The notes beneath the pieces are model-generated. The model was not told the origin of the DNA. It searched no databases and saw only the letters and a list, made by a program, of their open reading frames with translations. From Gp1-AA122 sp036378535 (GTDB lineage: Bacteria > Acidobacteriota > Terriglobia > Terriglobales > Acidobacteriaceae), in NCBI GenBank assembly GCA_036378535.1, contig DASUWH010000051.1, positions 62,001 to 126,000 of the forward strand: 64,000 nt of DNA. Reading direction: 5' to 3'. Of this stretch, positions 53,026 to 61,276 are shown in pieces; positions within the stretch are counted from its first letter, which is position 1; each line of letters opens with the position of its first letter. A program made the translations under genes and the position numbers.

Positions 53026-53415
53026 TCAGGCGTAGTCGATGGGATTTTCTTCCAGCCAATGCTCGTCGCGTGCGTTGCTGATCCGCTTCCAGGCGGCTCG
53101 CGCAACACTCGTACCCAGCCGGCGGCTTTCCCATGCGAAGGCTGCTCCGAAGCCGATGGCACACCCGAGAAGGCCCAACGCAACCGTTTTGGTAGGCTTG
53201 CGCCGGTTTCCCGAATAGGCGCTCAAGGCTCCGACGAATGCTCCAATTAACGCAGGTCGGAGCGCGTTGCGAGCCGATTCCGTAAGAAAGGGGGCGAGCG
53301 CTTCTCCCTGCAGGAATTCTCCCTCACCCGAGTGCGCGCCTTCCACTGCCGAGTGGACTAATTTTCGAGAGTAATCCGCGTTAGATTTCAGCCATTCTTG
53401 GAGAGGCATATGCAT
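53026..53415 (-). CDS. Small hypothetical protein with glycine-zipper-like segments
   Basis: A 129 aa protein. A polar helical N-terminus (LQEWLKSNADYSRKLVHSAV) precedes two glycine- and alanine-rich hydrophobic stretches (ALRPALIGAFVGALSAYSG and VALGLLGCAIGFGAAFAWES) and a basic tail. It could associate with membranes like glycine-zipper proteins. I do not recognise a named family. It lies just upstream of the GMC oxidoreductase on the same strand. M3 (53409) is an alternative start. Confidence 0.5.
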   Translation of the reverse strand: MHMPLQEWLKSNADYSRKLVHSAVEGAHSGEGEFLQGEALAPFLTESARNALRPALIGAFVGALSAYSGNRRKPTKTVALGLLGCAIGFGAAFAWESRRLGTSVARAAWKRISNARDEHWLEENPIDYA

Positions 53416-53569
53416 ATGATTGCTCCGTTCCCCAGAGACGCGCCGGAAATGCGATTCAGTGCTTCGTGCACCTCGGCGCCGATCACAGACAGGTTACTCC
53501 CGCAGCTTGTGAAGGGCTGTGATTGGGATCACGAGCATCAGTCCAAGTTGACGGGCATCAACTCGCAGC

Positions 53570-53800
53570 TTAGGCGACCAACTCGAGCTCGTACTCCTCG
53601 AGAAGCCCCATGCCCCCGCAGGTCTGGCATTGGCCCGTTCCCTGGCACTCATCACACGCGAGTTCCGGTTCGAGGAGAGACTCGAATAGTGTTTCGAAAG
53701 GTTCGGTGAAACCGGCGCCGTGGCAGGAGGAACATTTGCCGTCGCCCTGAGGCTCAGCCGAAAACATTCTCATGGAATCGCAGTCTGGGCATTGGGTCAT
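53570..53800 (-). CDS. DnaJ-type zinc-finger mini-protein (76 aa)
   Basis: Four CxxC elements occur: CPDC, CSSCHGAG, CDECQGTG and CQTCGGMG, the CxxCxGxG spacing of the DnaJ/Hsp40 central zinc-binding domain, without any J domain. Such free-standing DnaJ-like zinc modules may act as thiol-dependent chaperone or redox helpers. Short acidic linkers (ESLLEPE) separate the pairs, and the tail is acidic. It lies upstream of the GMC/hypothetical pair in the same direction. Confidence 0.6.
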   Translation of the reverse strand: MTQCPDCDSMRMFSAEPQGDGKCSSCHGAGFTEPFETLFESLLEPELACDECQGTGQCQTCGGMGLLEEYELELVA

Positions 53801-54053
53801 GGAAGCACCTCGTACCAGCTTTCATTTGTTCCAGCCTACTGCGATTAGCAAGTTGGGAGGCGCAAAATCTGCTGCTTCCACAGTGGGTGCTTCCCATTTC
53901 GGGATTAAGGCAGGCGCAGCCGCAGCTGGCAATCGGGAACAAGCCCAATCATTTGTCGCTCGTCAAAGAAGAGCGCAGCCCAGAAAAGTGCGATAAATCT
54001 TATTGGTGCCGAACTGCGCTCATCCAAGTTCCGTCCAGATTAGAAGCCGACGC

Positions 54054-55841
54054 CTATGCCACCACGTATTTGCCTGCTTCCAGCAGCTTCTGTGCGATGG
54101 CTTGTCGCAAGGCTACCCTGTTGAAGGGCTCGTATTTGCATAGTCGCCGGAGGATCGCCATTTGTGAGCGCAGCATGTCGCCTTCTGCCGCCGCCGCAAT
54201 GACCAGGCGTGCGGCGCTTTCGATGCGCTCGATCGCGCCCGCCAGGTACACGCGTGTCATGGCAGTCGCATGCTCGACGGACGTGCCCTGAGCGGCCAGT
54301 TTCTCGACGCGCAGCACAGCCGACTCCATAGCGTAGGTTTCGATGGCCATGTTGGCTATGGCTGCCAGAATCTCCTGCTGATCCTGCAGTGCCTGCATGT
54401 ATCTCTGTGTCGCCACGCCGGCCGCAAATAAGCCGATCTTCTTGGCATTGGTTACCAACTTCCGCTCCTCGGCAAAAGCTCCTTCCATACCGTTACTGCT
54501 GGCGCCGGAGAGCACCTCGTCCATGAGGCTCTTGATCGCTGACATCAGAGGAAGCTGGCCCGACATCGCCCGCTTCAGCAAAAAGCCGGCAATGACCAGA
54601 CGGTTGATTTCGTTGGTGCCCTCAAAAATGCGGTTGACGCGCGAATCGCGATACGCCCGCTCCACGGGGTATTCCTCCACAAAGCCGTATCCCCCGTAGA
54701 TCTGGACGATCTCGTCCACGACCTGGTCGATAAATTCCGAACCCCATACTTTCAAGATCGAACACTCAATTGCGTATTCGTCGATGATCTTGCGGACCGG
54801 GATCATATCGCTGTGATTGGGACCGAGCTGCGAGATGGCTGCGTCCATCATTCCTACGGTGCGATAGGCCATGGCTTCGCCCGTGAATATGCCCACCGCG
54901 ATGTCGGCCAGCTTCTCGCGGATCAGACCGAAATCGGCGATCACTTTGCCGAAAGCTTTGCGCTGCTTGGCATAAGCAATCGCGCTCTCGATGCCATAGC
55001 GGGCAGCGCCGACACATCCTGCCCCCAGTTTGAAGCGCCCCACATTCAGAACATTGAAGGCGATCATGTGTCCCTTGCCGATGTCTCCAAGCACATTCTC
55101 GGCGGGTACTTTGCAATCATTGAGGATGATCGGACACGTCGAAGAACCGCGAATCCCCATCTTGTGTTCTTCCGCTCCTACCGAGAAACCAGGCGTGTTG
55201 CGCTCCACAATAAACGCGGTGAATTTCTCTCCGTTGACCTTGGCGAACACGATGAACAGATCGGCAAAACCGGCGTTGGTGATCCACATCTTTTCGCCGT
55301 TCAGACTGTAGTGTTTGCCGTCGGCACTGAGCTCGGCGCGGGTACGGCAATTGAGAGCATCGGAAGCCGAGGATGATTCGGAGAGCGCATAGGCGCCTAC
55401 GGTTTCGCCTGATGCCAACCCCGGCAGGTATTTCTTTTTCTGCTCCTCCGTCCCGAAATACACGATAGGCAGTGTGCCAATGCAGGTGTGAGCGCCCCAG
55501 GTAGTGCTGAAACCTCCATATTTGGCCAGGCGGTCGGCCACGATAGCAGAGGTCACTTTGTCCATTTCCATGCCTCCGTACTGCTCGGGCACATCGACTG
55601 CGCTGAGACCAAGTTCACCGGCCTTTCTGACCAATTCCCGGTTCACGCCAAAATTCTTGCTCTCCATCTTTTCGATGTTGGGCACGATTTCTTTGCTGGC
55701 AAATTCTTCCGCGGTTTGGGCAATCAGCAAATGCTGCTCGCTGAAATCTTCGGGTGTAAAGACATCCTGTGGCTGGCGCTCCTCAATCAGGAAGCTTCCG
55801 CCAAGGATTTTCGGACCGGGTGCTACGGAAACCGTTGTCAT
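54054..55841 (-). CDS. fadE: FadE-type acyl-CoA dehydrogenase (595 aa)
   Basis: The first beta-oxidation enzyme, oxidising acyl-CoA to enoyl-CoA with FAD. The 595 aa protein (longer than short-chain ACADs and close in size to Bacillus FadE) shows SAVDVPEQYGGMEMDKVTSA, AYALSESSSASDALNCRTRA, LNGEKMWITNAGFADLFIVF, QRKAFGKVIADFGLIREKLA and YGGYGFVEEYPVERAYRDSR followed by INRIFEGTNEINRL. A C-terminal helical extension of about 150 residues completes it. It is on the same strand as fadN-fadA, about 5 kb upstream of them. Confidence 0.93.
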   Translation of the reverse strand: MTTVSVAPGPKILGGSFLIEERQPQDVFTPEDFSEQHLLIAQTAEEFASKEIVPNIEKMESKNFGVNRELVRKAGELGLSAVDVPEQYGGMEMDKVTSAIVADRLAKYGGFSTTWGAHTCIGTLPIVYFGTEEQKKKYLPGLASGETVGAYALSESSSASDALNCRTRAELSADGKHYSLNGEKMWITNAGFADLFIVFAKVNGEKFTAFIVERNTPGFSVGAEEHKMGIRGSSTCPIILNDCKVPAENVLGDIGKGHMIAFNVLNVGRFKLGAGCVGAARYGIESAIAYAKQRKAFGKVIADFGLIREKLADIAVGIFTGEAMAYRTVGMMDAAISQLGPNHSDMIPVRKIIDEYAIECSILKVWGSEFIDQVVDEIVQIYGGYGFVEEYPVERAYRDSRVNRIFEGTNEINRLVIAGFLLKRAMSGQLPLMSAIKSLMDEVLSGASSNGMEGAFAEERKLVTNAKKIGLFAAGVATQRYMQALQDQQEILAAIANMAIETYAMESAVLRVEKLAAQGTSVEHATAMTRVYLAGAIERIESAARLVIAAAAEGDMLRSQMAILRRLCKYEPFNRVALRQAIAQKLLEAGKYVVA

Positions 55842-55882
55842 ATCTCACCTCTTATCTGATCTGGTTAAATGGCGGAACAGTT

Positions 55883-55897
55883 AATGAAGATTTCATT
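55883..55897. promoter_or_regulatory. Candidate operator upstream of fadE
   Basis: AATGAA-GAT-TTCATT, an inverted repeat with 6-bp arms, lies about 40 nt upstream of the fadE start within an AT-rich patch that also contains the 12-bp palindrome ATTAAATTTAAT (55900-55911). The half-site TTCATTCAA resembles half of the TetR-type FadR box of Bacillus, but the spacing is one base longer. Function is inferred only from position. Confidence 0.35.
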
Positions 55898-56012
55898 CAA
55901 TTAAATTTAATGATGTTGAAGGGCCGGACTGCCGGCGCTGCACGACCCAGTTGCGACCTGCGCACATCCCGGTGACAGCCGAATAGCATCCGCCGGAGAC
56001 GTGCATTCACGT

Positions 56013-56516
56013 CTAGCTGCGTTTCTTTCGCTTGCGCGGCGTCGGCTTGAGCCGCGCCTCCAGTTCCGCGATTCGTTTATGCAGTGCCGCGAGTTCGGAC
56101 TCCGTTTCCGGGCGCGGCGCGCTCAGGAACCGCTTCATCGTTTCCATCGGCGACAAAATGGCATTCCCGACTTCACTCAGCCGGTTCTGGACTGCATCCT
56201 GTACCTGCTGGTAGGTGTCGAATGCCGATTTCAGGTACCACATCACAAACTCCTGGCGTACCTGGTCGGAGGCCATGATCAGCTGCCGCAACAGTTCTAG
56301 GGGGAGACCTGTGGGCTTATCCTTCGCATCTTCGGTAATAATTTGCGTCAGGGTCACCCGCGTCAGATCTCGGCCCGTCTTGGCGTCGATAACCTGCAGG
56401 TCTTTACCTTGCCTGACCAGCTCGGCAATTTCGTCGAGATTTACGTACCGGCTGTTCGTGGTGTCGTACAGCCTGCGATTACCGTATTTCTTGATGACTA
56501 CGGCCGCGGGTTTCAT
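56013..56516 (-). CDS. phaR: PhaR-type polyhydroxyalkanoate synthesis regulator
   Basis: The N-terminal PHB/PHA accumulation-regulator DNA-binding domain is clear: VVIKKYGNRRLYDTTNSRYV, then NLDEIAELVRQGKDLQVIDA and GRDLTRVTLTQII. The middle and C-terminal parts are helical with phasin-like character and end in a basic PTPRKRKKRS tail. PhaR represses phasin genes and is released by binding to granules. It is divergent from a phasin-like gene, the classical arrangement. The start at 56516 (MKPAAVVIKKY) matches the family; the longer frame to 56549 is rejected. Confidence 0.93.
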   Translation of the reverse strand: MKPAAVVIKKYGNRRLYDTTNSRYVNLDEIAELVRQGKDLQVIDAKTGRDLTRVTLTQIITEDAKDKPTGLPLELLRQLIMASDQVRQEFVMWYLKSAFDTYQQVQDAVQNRLSEVGNAILSPMETMKRFLSAPRPETESELAALHKRIAELEARLKPTPRKRKKRS

Positions 56517-56562
56517 TTTGGGTATTCGGCTATGTTGCGATGCACACAATGACGATTACATA

Positions 56563-56591
56563 TTGACACAAGATGGCCATCTTTGTATAGT
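56563..56591 (+). promoter_or_regulatory. Sigma-70 promoter of the phasin gene
   Basis: TTGACA at 56563-56568 and TATAGT at 56586-56591 are separated by exactly 17 nt, an almost consensus sigma-70 promoter. Transcription should start near 56598, giving a leader of about 35 nt with an AGGAGG ribosome binding site before the phasin ATG at 56633. Confidence 0.75.
56570..56583. promoter_or_regulatory. Perfect 14-bp palindrome inside the promoter spacer
   Basis: AAGATGGCCATCTT is perfectly self-complementary and lies wholly within the -35/-10 spacer of the phasin promoter, the ideal place for a repressor to block polymerase. The divergent phaR gene supplies the obvious candidate repressor; this pairing is inference. 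Confidence 0.6.
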
Positions 56592-56632
56592 TACCGTGAT
56601 GCTGCGGTGCAGCAAATTATAGGAGGGTTCAT

Positions 56633-57556
56633 ATGCCAGCAGCCGTCAAATCCGAGTTCTCCCGAACGCATCCCCGGGAGCCATCCTTTGTTTCTCTTCT
56701 TTCCGGTTGGGCGCAGCAAGGAGTTCAGACCTTGTTCTCCACCCAGCGGATTCTCCTGGACCTGGTAATGCGGCAGAACGCCAGCGTAATGCACACTCTG
56801 CGGCAGCACCTGTCTGATCCGCATCACTCCCCCACTGTCATTCTCAGCGAGATGGCAGGCGAGGGCATGTCAAACTTCATTGAAGGACAAGCAATTCTCC
56901 TTGAATTGGCGCAACAGCAAACGGAAATCCTGATGGGCGGTGTTAAAGAGCGCATGGGCGACTGGCCCCCCGCACAAGCGATGGCCGATCTGCTGCGGCG
57001 CAGCCTCGACACCTTCATTGAAATGCAGCAGGAATTCCTGAAGATCGCCGAGAAGCAAACCCAGAGCTGGATCGAAGCAGCCAAGGCCGGCAAGCCCTAT
57101 CAGGGCGAGCACCTGGTCAAGGCGGCCCATGAGAGCATGGAAAACTTCGTTAAGGCGCAGAAGCAATTCCTGGATGTCATCACCGATGAGACCTTAAAAG
57201 CGACCGGCGGCAAACATGCTGCCAGCGCGAAAAAGGTGAAGAAGGCCGAATTGGCCGAGCTCGCGCGCGAGGCAACCAAGTCCTTCGTAGAAGCGCAAAA
57301 GAAGCTCTTCGATGTCGCCGGTCGCCAGATGAGCGCCAACGTCAAGAGCGTAGGCAAGACGCTGGAATTCGTGAAATTGCCTTCGCTGCCCCTGGCGGAG
57401 CTAACCCGGGAAGGGGTGCAAAGCTACGTTGATGCCCAAAAGGCTTTGATGGATGTGATGTTGAAACCGAACCACAAGCCTGCGGCCAAAACCGCACGCC
57501 ACGTAAGACGACCCCCGCGTGCTGCCAAGAAAGAAGCAGCCGCGGGCGCTGCCTGA
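56633..57556 (+). CDS. Phasin-like granule protein with six internal repeats
   Basis: A 307 aa helical protein next to phaR. Six related segments recur about every 43-49 residues (beginning near 24, 73, 119, 162, 209 and 256). Examples are GMSNFIEGQAILLELAQQQ, SLDTFIEMQQEFLKIAEKQ, SMENFVKAQKQFLDVITDE and ATKSFVEAQKKLFDVAGRQ. The consensus is an aromatic or Phe, then (I/V)E, Q, a hydrophobic pair and Asp/Glu. Phasins coat intracellular polymer granules. The C-terminus (about 280-307) is Lys/Arg/Ala-rich, resembling the DNA-binding tails of PhaF-like phasins that tether granules to the nucleoid. It is about twice the usual phasin length. Ribosome binding site: AGGAGG, 7 nt from ATG. Confidence 0.85.
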   Translation: MPAAVKSEFSRTHPREPSFVSLLSGWAQQGVQTLFSTQRILLDLVMRQNASVMHTLRQHLSDPHHSPTVILSEMAGEGMSNFIEGQAILLELAQQQTEILMGGVKERMGDWPPAQAMADLLRRSLDTFIEMQQEFLKIAEKQTQSWIEAAKAGKPYQGEHLVKAAHESMENFVKAQKQFLDVITDETLKATGGKHAASAKKVKKAELAELAREATKSFVEAQKKLFDVAGRQMSANVKSVGKTLEFVKLPSLPLAELTREGVQSYVDAQKALMDVMLKPNHKPAAKTARHVRRPPRAAKKEAAAGAA

Positions 57557-57733
57557 TCGTGGACTCTGGCGCAGCACTGACAGCGATCGCGAGGCGCAAA
57601 CCAGCCCCCGGCAAGAGTCGCGTCAGTGCTGTGCCTCTTTGCTTCGTTATTGCGTGCGCTGCATCAGGAACGCGGACTGGCCCATCGCGCTGTCAACAAG
57701 ACAGACAACTTTCCTGCCTTCCCTGTTACTCTA

Positions 57734-58567
57734 ATGCGCATGGGATTGACTCGGATGAGAAAAACACCAGGGCACCAGCCGAAAAGGGTAACAGCACAAC
57801 CGCATCGGCGCCGGGTGTCGACTGCAGCCCGTGGGGAGGCTGATGTCAGTTTGTGGACAGAAGCCTTGTTTGCCGCTGAGCTTCTTCTACTGCACGCCTC
57901 GCCGGTTTTTTATGGCATGGGAGTGCCGCACGGGGACGGATCTGGTGTTGTCATCATCCCAGGCTTCCTGGGAACTGACGCCTATCTCATGGAATTGCAT
58001 GCCTGGCTGGCACGCCTTGGGTATCGCCCCTATTTTTCCGGCATTGGCTTGAATGCCGATTGTCCCAACCTGCTGATCCAGCGCCGGCTCAACGAAACCA
58101 TGGAGACCGCCCTGGCCGAGACGGGTCGGAAGATTCATCTGATTGGGCACAGCCTGGGTGGCGTACTGGCTCGAGCGGTGGCGAATCAGAAGCCGAAAAA
58201 AATCGCCTCGGTAATTACCTTGGCTTCCCCGTTTCGCGGCGTGGTTCTGCATCGCACGGTGTTGCGTGCGGCTGAAATCGTTCGCAACCGCATCCTGGAA
58301 GAGCACGGCCAGGGCGTGCTACCCGGTTGTTATACCGGACGCTGCACCTGCAACTTTATTGACTCGCTACGGCGCGAGATCCCCAAAGGAGTGCTCGAAA
58401 CCGCGATCTACACCCGCCATGACGGGGTGGCCGACTGGAAATATTGCGTGACCAGGAATCCGCGTAATGATTTTGAGGTCCCCGGCACCCATATCGGAAT
58501 GGCGTTCAATCCCTCCGCATATTCGATCATTGCGGAGCGGCTCGCACAGGCTCAAACCCCGGACTAG
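57734..58567 (+). CDS. Alpha/beta-hydrolase, lipase/esterase type
   Basis: A serine hydrolase fold with the nucleophile elbow GHSLGG (Ser140 for the 57734 start), an oxyanion region VVIIPGFLGTDAYLMELHAW near the N-terminus, TLASPFRG after the elbow, a likely Asp in TRHDGVADW and a His in VPGTHIGMAFNPS. The pattern resembles triacylglycerol lipases and PGAP1-like hydrolases. The start is uncertain: the frame is open to 57626, and ATGs lie at 57734, 57740 and 57755. It directly follows the phasin-like gene, so mobilisation of the stored lipid is a plausible role. Its stop codon overlaps that of the convergent ubiB remnant (CTAG). Confidence 0.82.
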   Translation: MRMGLTRMRKTPGHQPKRVTAQPHRRRVSTAARGEADVSLWTEALFAAELLLLHASPVFYGMGVPHGDGSGVVIIPGFLGTDAYLMELHAWLARLGYRPYFSGIGLNADCPNLLIQRRLNETMETALAETGRKIHLIGHSLGGVLARAVANQKPKKIASVITLASPFRGVVLHRTVLRAAEIVRNRILEEHGQGVLPGCYTGRCTCNFIDSLRREIPKGVLETAIYTRHDGVADWKYCVTRNPRNDFEVPGTHIGMAFNPSAYSIIAERLAQAQTPD

Positions 58568-58950
58568 GACGCGGCCTCTGCTCGCGCCCGCGACGATCGC
58601 TCCAACATCGACTGCAAACCTTGCAGCCCGAGCCGTCCGGGGAACAACAGCGCGCTGCACTGGACCAGCGCCCACTCTCGCCAGGAAAGCGGAGCGCCAA
58701 TATTCTTCCACTTTTCCATCCAGAGCTTCATGATGTGACCTACCATCACCGATTCCATGCTGAAGTCCGGAGCGCCGATATCATGCAGGATTCCGTCCAG
58801 GGTGAACAGCGCCTTGCGAAACATCAGCAGTGAGGCAGGAAGGCGAACTCCCTGCCACCCAATCCGTTCCAGCAAGTCCACCGCCTCCACGGCGCCGGGA
58901 ATTTTTTTTACGGGCAGAGCATTAAGATAGTCAGTCACCAGCGCGCGCAC
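58564..58950 (-). pseudogene. C-terminal fragment of the UbiB/AarF kinase, other frame
   Basis: This 128-codon frame continues the UbiB/AarF-like protein after a -1 frame change at a G5 tract (complement of C5 at 58971-58975). Its in-frame extension upstream reads KNKAQRVRALVTDYLNALPV, a natural continuation of the helical tail. Joining both parts gives about 540 aa, the normal family size. It is therefore the displaced C-terminus of the gene at 58935-60212, not a separate gene. A sequencing error in the homopolymer is equally possible. Confidence 0.7.
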
Positions 58951-60212
58951 TCGCTGCGCTTTGTTTTTCTCCCCCTGCCGCCAGCCGGACTCAGCGCGAT
59001 AATAGCGTCACTGGCCCCGTCCGCATCCCGCAAAAGAATCATGAGAAACAACATCGCAAGCTGCTTTCGTTGGGCCAGCATCAGGTGTTCGGTCAGGGCC
59101 CAGTCGAGAATGGTCAATTCCGATGTGCGCGCGTCATAGAGCAGATTCCCAGCGTGGGGATCGGCGTGAAACATCACGTCGCCCGCCGCTGCAAACAGCG
59201 GGGTGGCGATGACGGCGTCGATGAGTTGCTCGGAGACTTCAGCTCGCCGCCATGCGGGCATGCGCGCCACCGCGTCGGTGATCTTCTTTCCCCGTTCCTC
59301 TGTAATCGCCGTGATCTTCGCCGTACACAAGGGATCGATGACGCGGGGCACGCAGACACCTGGCACTTTTTGGTAGAGCTTCGCGGCCTCCTTCAAGGTT
59401 GCTTGTTCCCGCGTGAAATCAATTTCGTGCTGCAGCAGGCGCCGAACATCATCGAAGGTGTCGGGAAGGACATGGGGCGCAAAACCGTATTGGCGGTGCC
59501 TGGAGCCCAGATACTTTGCCAGGCGCGCCAGCAGGTCCATGTCCTCGGCGAAGCACTCCGGGATGTACGGTTTCAGGACCTTGAAGACGCCGCGTTCCCG
59601 CCGCTTGCGATCCGGGTTCCACCAGGTAAAGCGCACCACCGCGCTGACGCTGGCCTCGACATAAATGGCGGGTGCAACTTTGACGCGGCATGTATTCAGT
59701 TGCGAGCCCAATTCCCTGCGAATGATGGCTTGCACTTCATCCGTGCTCACATCGCAAATCCCATTTTCCAACGTGCTGAGCTCGCGGCGGAGGCTCTGGG
59801 GTAAGTTTCTGTTGCGCGCCAACACCTGGCCGAGCTTTTGCAGGCCCGGCACCTTGGCGATCAGGCGTAACAGACGCTCCTCGGGCGTGGTTTCAGGCGG
59901 CAGGTCAATCTGCTCAATAAGCTTGGGAGCCAGACGCGCGGCGGTCAGGCGCGACATCATGAAGAACATCGCATCGTGAACCAGGGGCCGCCAATGCTCG
60001 TACAAGTCCGGAACCAAGGCCTCGGCGGGCAGGAACTTTAAAACCTGCCGCGACATTTTTTCGCGAAAGGCCTGGCTGTTGGGTCCCTCCAGCAACTCCT
60101 CTACTTTTCCAACGCGATCTTCGATTGCGGCGCCCTTTGCCAGAATAAGCAGCAAATCGCCGGGCTGGATGTCGAAACTGGCCTCGGATTCGACTGTGGA
60201 GGATCGAGGCAT
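58935..60212 (-). CDS. UbiB/AarF (ABC1) atypical kinase, frameshifted at the 3' end
   Basis: An ABC1/UbiB-family protein-kinase-like fold, whose bacterial members act on isoprenoid-quinone or lipid metabolism as ATPases. Visible motifs are the KxGQ-like KLGQVLA region (about 135-141), the lysine strand GVFKVLKPYIPECFAED, HADPHAGNLLYD (catalytic loop) and ILDWALTEHL in place of DFG. After ALSPAGG the frame runs into 12 residues ending at CARW, while the true C-terminus continues one frame away (58564-58950). It is the last gene of the minus-strand wax ester operon, 17 nt after the CrtC-like gene. Confidence 0.85.
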   Translation of the reverse strand: MPRSSTVESEASFDIQPGDLLLILAKGAAIEDRVGKVEELLEGPNSQAFREKMSRQVLKFLPAEALVPDLYEHWRPLVHDAMFFMMSRLTAARLAPKLIEQIDLPPETTPEERLLRLIAKVPGLQKLGQVLARNRNLPQSLRRELSTLENGICDVSTDEVQAIIRRELGSQLNTCRVKVAPAIYVEASVSAVVRFTWWNPDRKRRERGVFKVLKPYIPECFAEDMDLLARLAKYLGSRHRQYGFAPHVLPDTFDDVRRLLQHEIDFTREQATLKEAAKLYQKVPGVCVPRVIDPLCTAKITAITEERGKKITDAVARMPAWRRAEVSEQLIDAVIATPLFAAAGDVMFHADPHAGNLLYDARTSELTILDWALTEHLMLAQRKQLAMLFLMILLRDADGASDAIIALSPAGGRGRKTKRSECARW

Positions 60213-60229
60213 AAATCACGTGTCCTTTT

Positions 60230-61276
60230 TCAGGGCTGGCTGGCCTCGGGAACTCGGCCGCCCATCTCCAATACCGAGCCCGTGCTTGTTTCTAATCTTT
60301 CGGATGTTCCGTCCGGACGATGCAAGGACATGCTTGCTTTGGCGAAACTGTTATTGATGACTTTGAAGCTGCCCGAACAATTGGTGTTGAAATAGGGTAG
60401 AGAATGGAGCGCCGGCCCTGATCCGTCGATGGCGACTTCAAGCTGCAGGCCATCTCGGGATCGGCCGCAACTGAATTCCCAGTTCAGACCCTGCGGGTCT
60501 GTCCTACTTTCACGGAAATTTTTAAATACATGCTGTCTGCCCCCGTGCCAGAGCACCGCCTTGCGAAATACCAGGCCAAAGGGCATTTCGTAGATCAAAG
60601 CCTCCAGCGTGCTGGATGGGGCATTGAAGCCCCCAAAAAAAGCGTGCGTCCAAATCCAATAGTCTCGGTGGCGATAACCGCAATTGTGGCCCTGCAGCCC
60701 ATAGCCTAGGGGATTTCCTTGAAAGGTCCTGCCGTCGAGGATGATGTTCCCGGAGAAAACGGCGTTGGAATGCGGTGTTCGCGAAAAACCAATCCATCCT
60801 TTATTACTAAGCGTCGTGCCAAACGTAGAGGAATAGCGCAAATCCCAGGAAAGATCATGCCCCTTGATCCGCAGCGTTCCAGAGCATGAATTCTCGTCGA
60901 TAGCGTTGTCGGCAATTCGAAAGTGAAAGGGGTTACCTTTCGCGCTCAGTTCAAGACCATCCACCGGCCAGCCCTGAATGAAGGTTTGGGGCTTGCTGTC
61001 TTTTGGGAACCATGTGGCCCATATCTGCACAGGCATGCCTTGCGAACTCCCCGGGCAACCCCCACGCCCGGGGTTCATCAGCAAATACCGGAACCACCAG
61101 GCGCCGCTGCCATCGGCCAGACCCATACGCAAAAACCAAACTTCATAGCGGCGCCGGGTCGAGAGGGAGGAAAATACCGCGTTGAGCGTCTTCACCGGTT
61201 GTGCGATGCCGTTCAAGGCAAGCGGCTCAATCGGCCGCCATCGACAGCGGCACCGTCTCCTTCTCGGGCGACTCAA
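60230..61276 (-). CDS. CrtC/AttH lipocalin-like protein
   Basis: Two beta-rich halves are apparent: RRRYEVWFLRMGLADGSGAW opens the first and GYGLQGHNCGYRHRDYWIWT lies at the junction; ends in a Gly/Ser-rich loop. The HNxGYRHRDYWxW pattern resembles the AttH/CrtC (hydroxyneurosporene synthase-like) and tocopherol-cyclase-like fold, which binds hydrophobic isoprenoid or lipid ligands. The assignment to a fold is tentative. The frame opens 50 nt inside the upstream WS/DGAT gene (61276); an in-frame GTG at 61195 is an alternative start. It lies between a wax ester synthase and a UbiB-like kinase, all on one strand. Confidence 0.6.
   Translation of the reverse strand: MSRPRRRRCRCRWRPIEPLALNGIAQPVKTLNAVFSSLSTRRRYEVWFLRMGLADGSGAWWFRYLLMNPGRGGCPGSSQGMPVQIWATWFPKDSKPQTFIQGWPVDGLELSAKGNPFHFRIADNAIDENSCSGTLRIKGHDLSWDLRYSSTFGTTLSNKGWIGFSRTPHSNAVFSGNIILDGRTFQGNPLGYGLQGHNCGYRHRDYWIWTHAFFGGFNAPSSTLEALIYEMPFGLVFRKAVLWHGGRQHVFKNFRESRTDPQGLNWEFSCGRSRDGLQLEVAIDGSGPALHSLPYFNTNCSGSFKVINNSFAKASMSLHRPDGTSERLETSTGSVLEMGGRVPEASQP

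Noticed and set aside
57572..57631. Inverted repeat CAGCACTGAC / GTCAGTGCTG after the phasin gene
   Set aside because: The 40-nt loop and lack of a T-run make it a poor terminator, and I found no second copy in the window.
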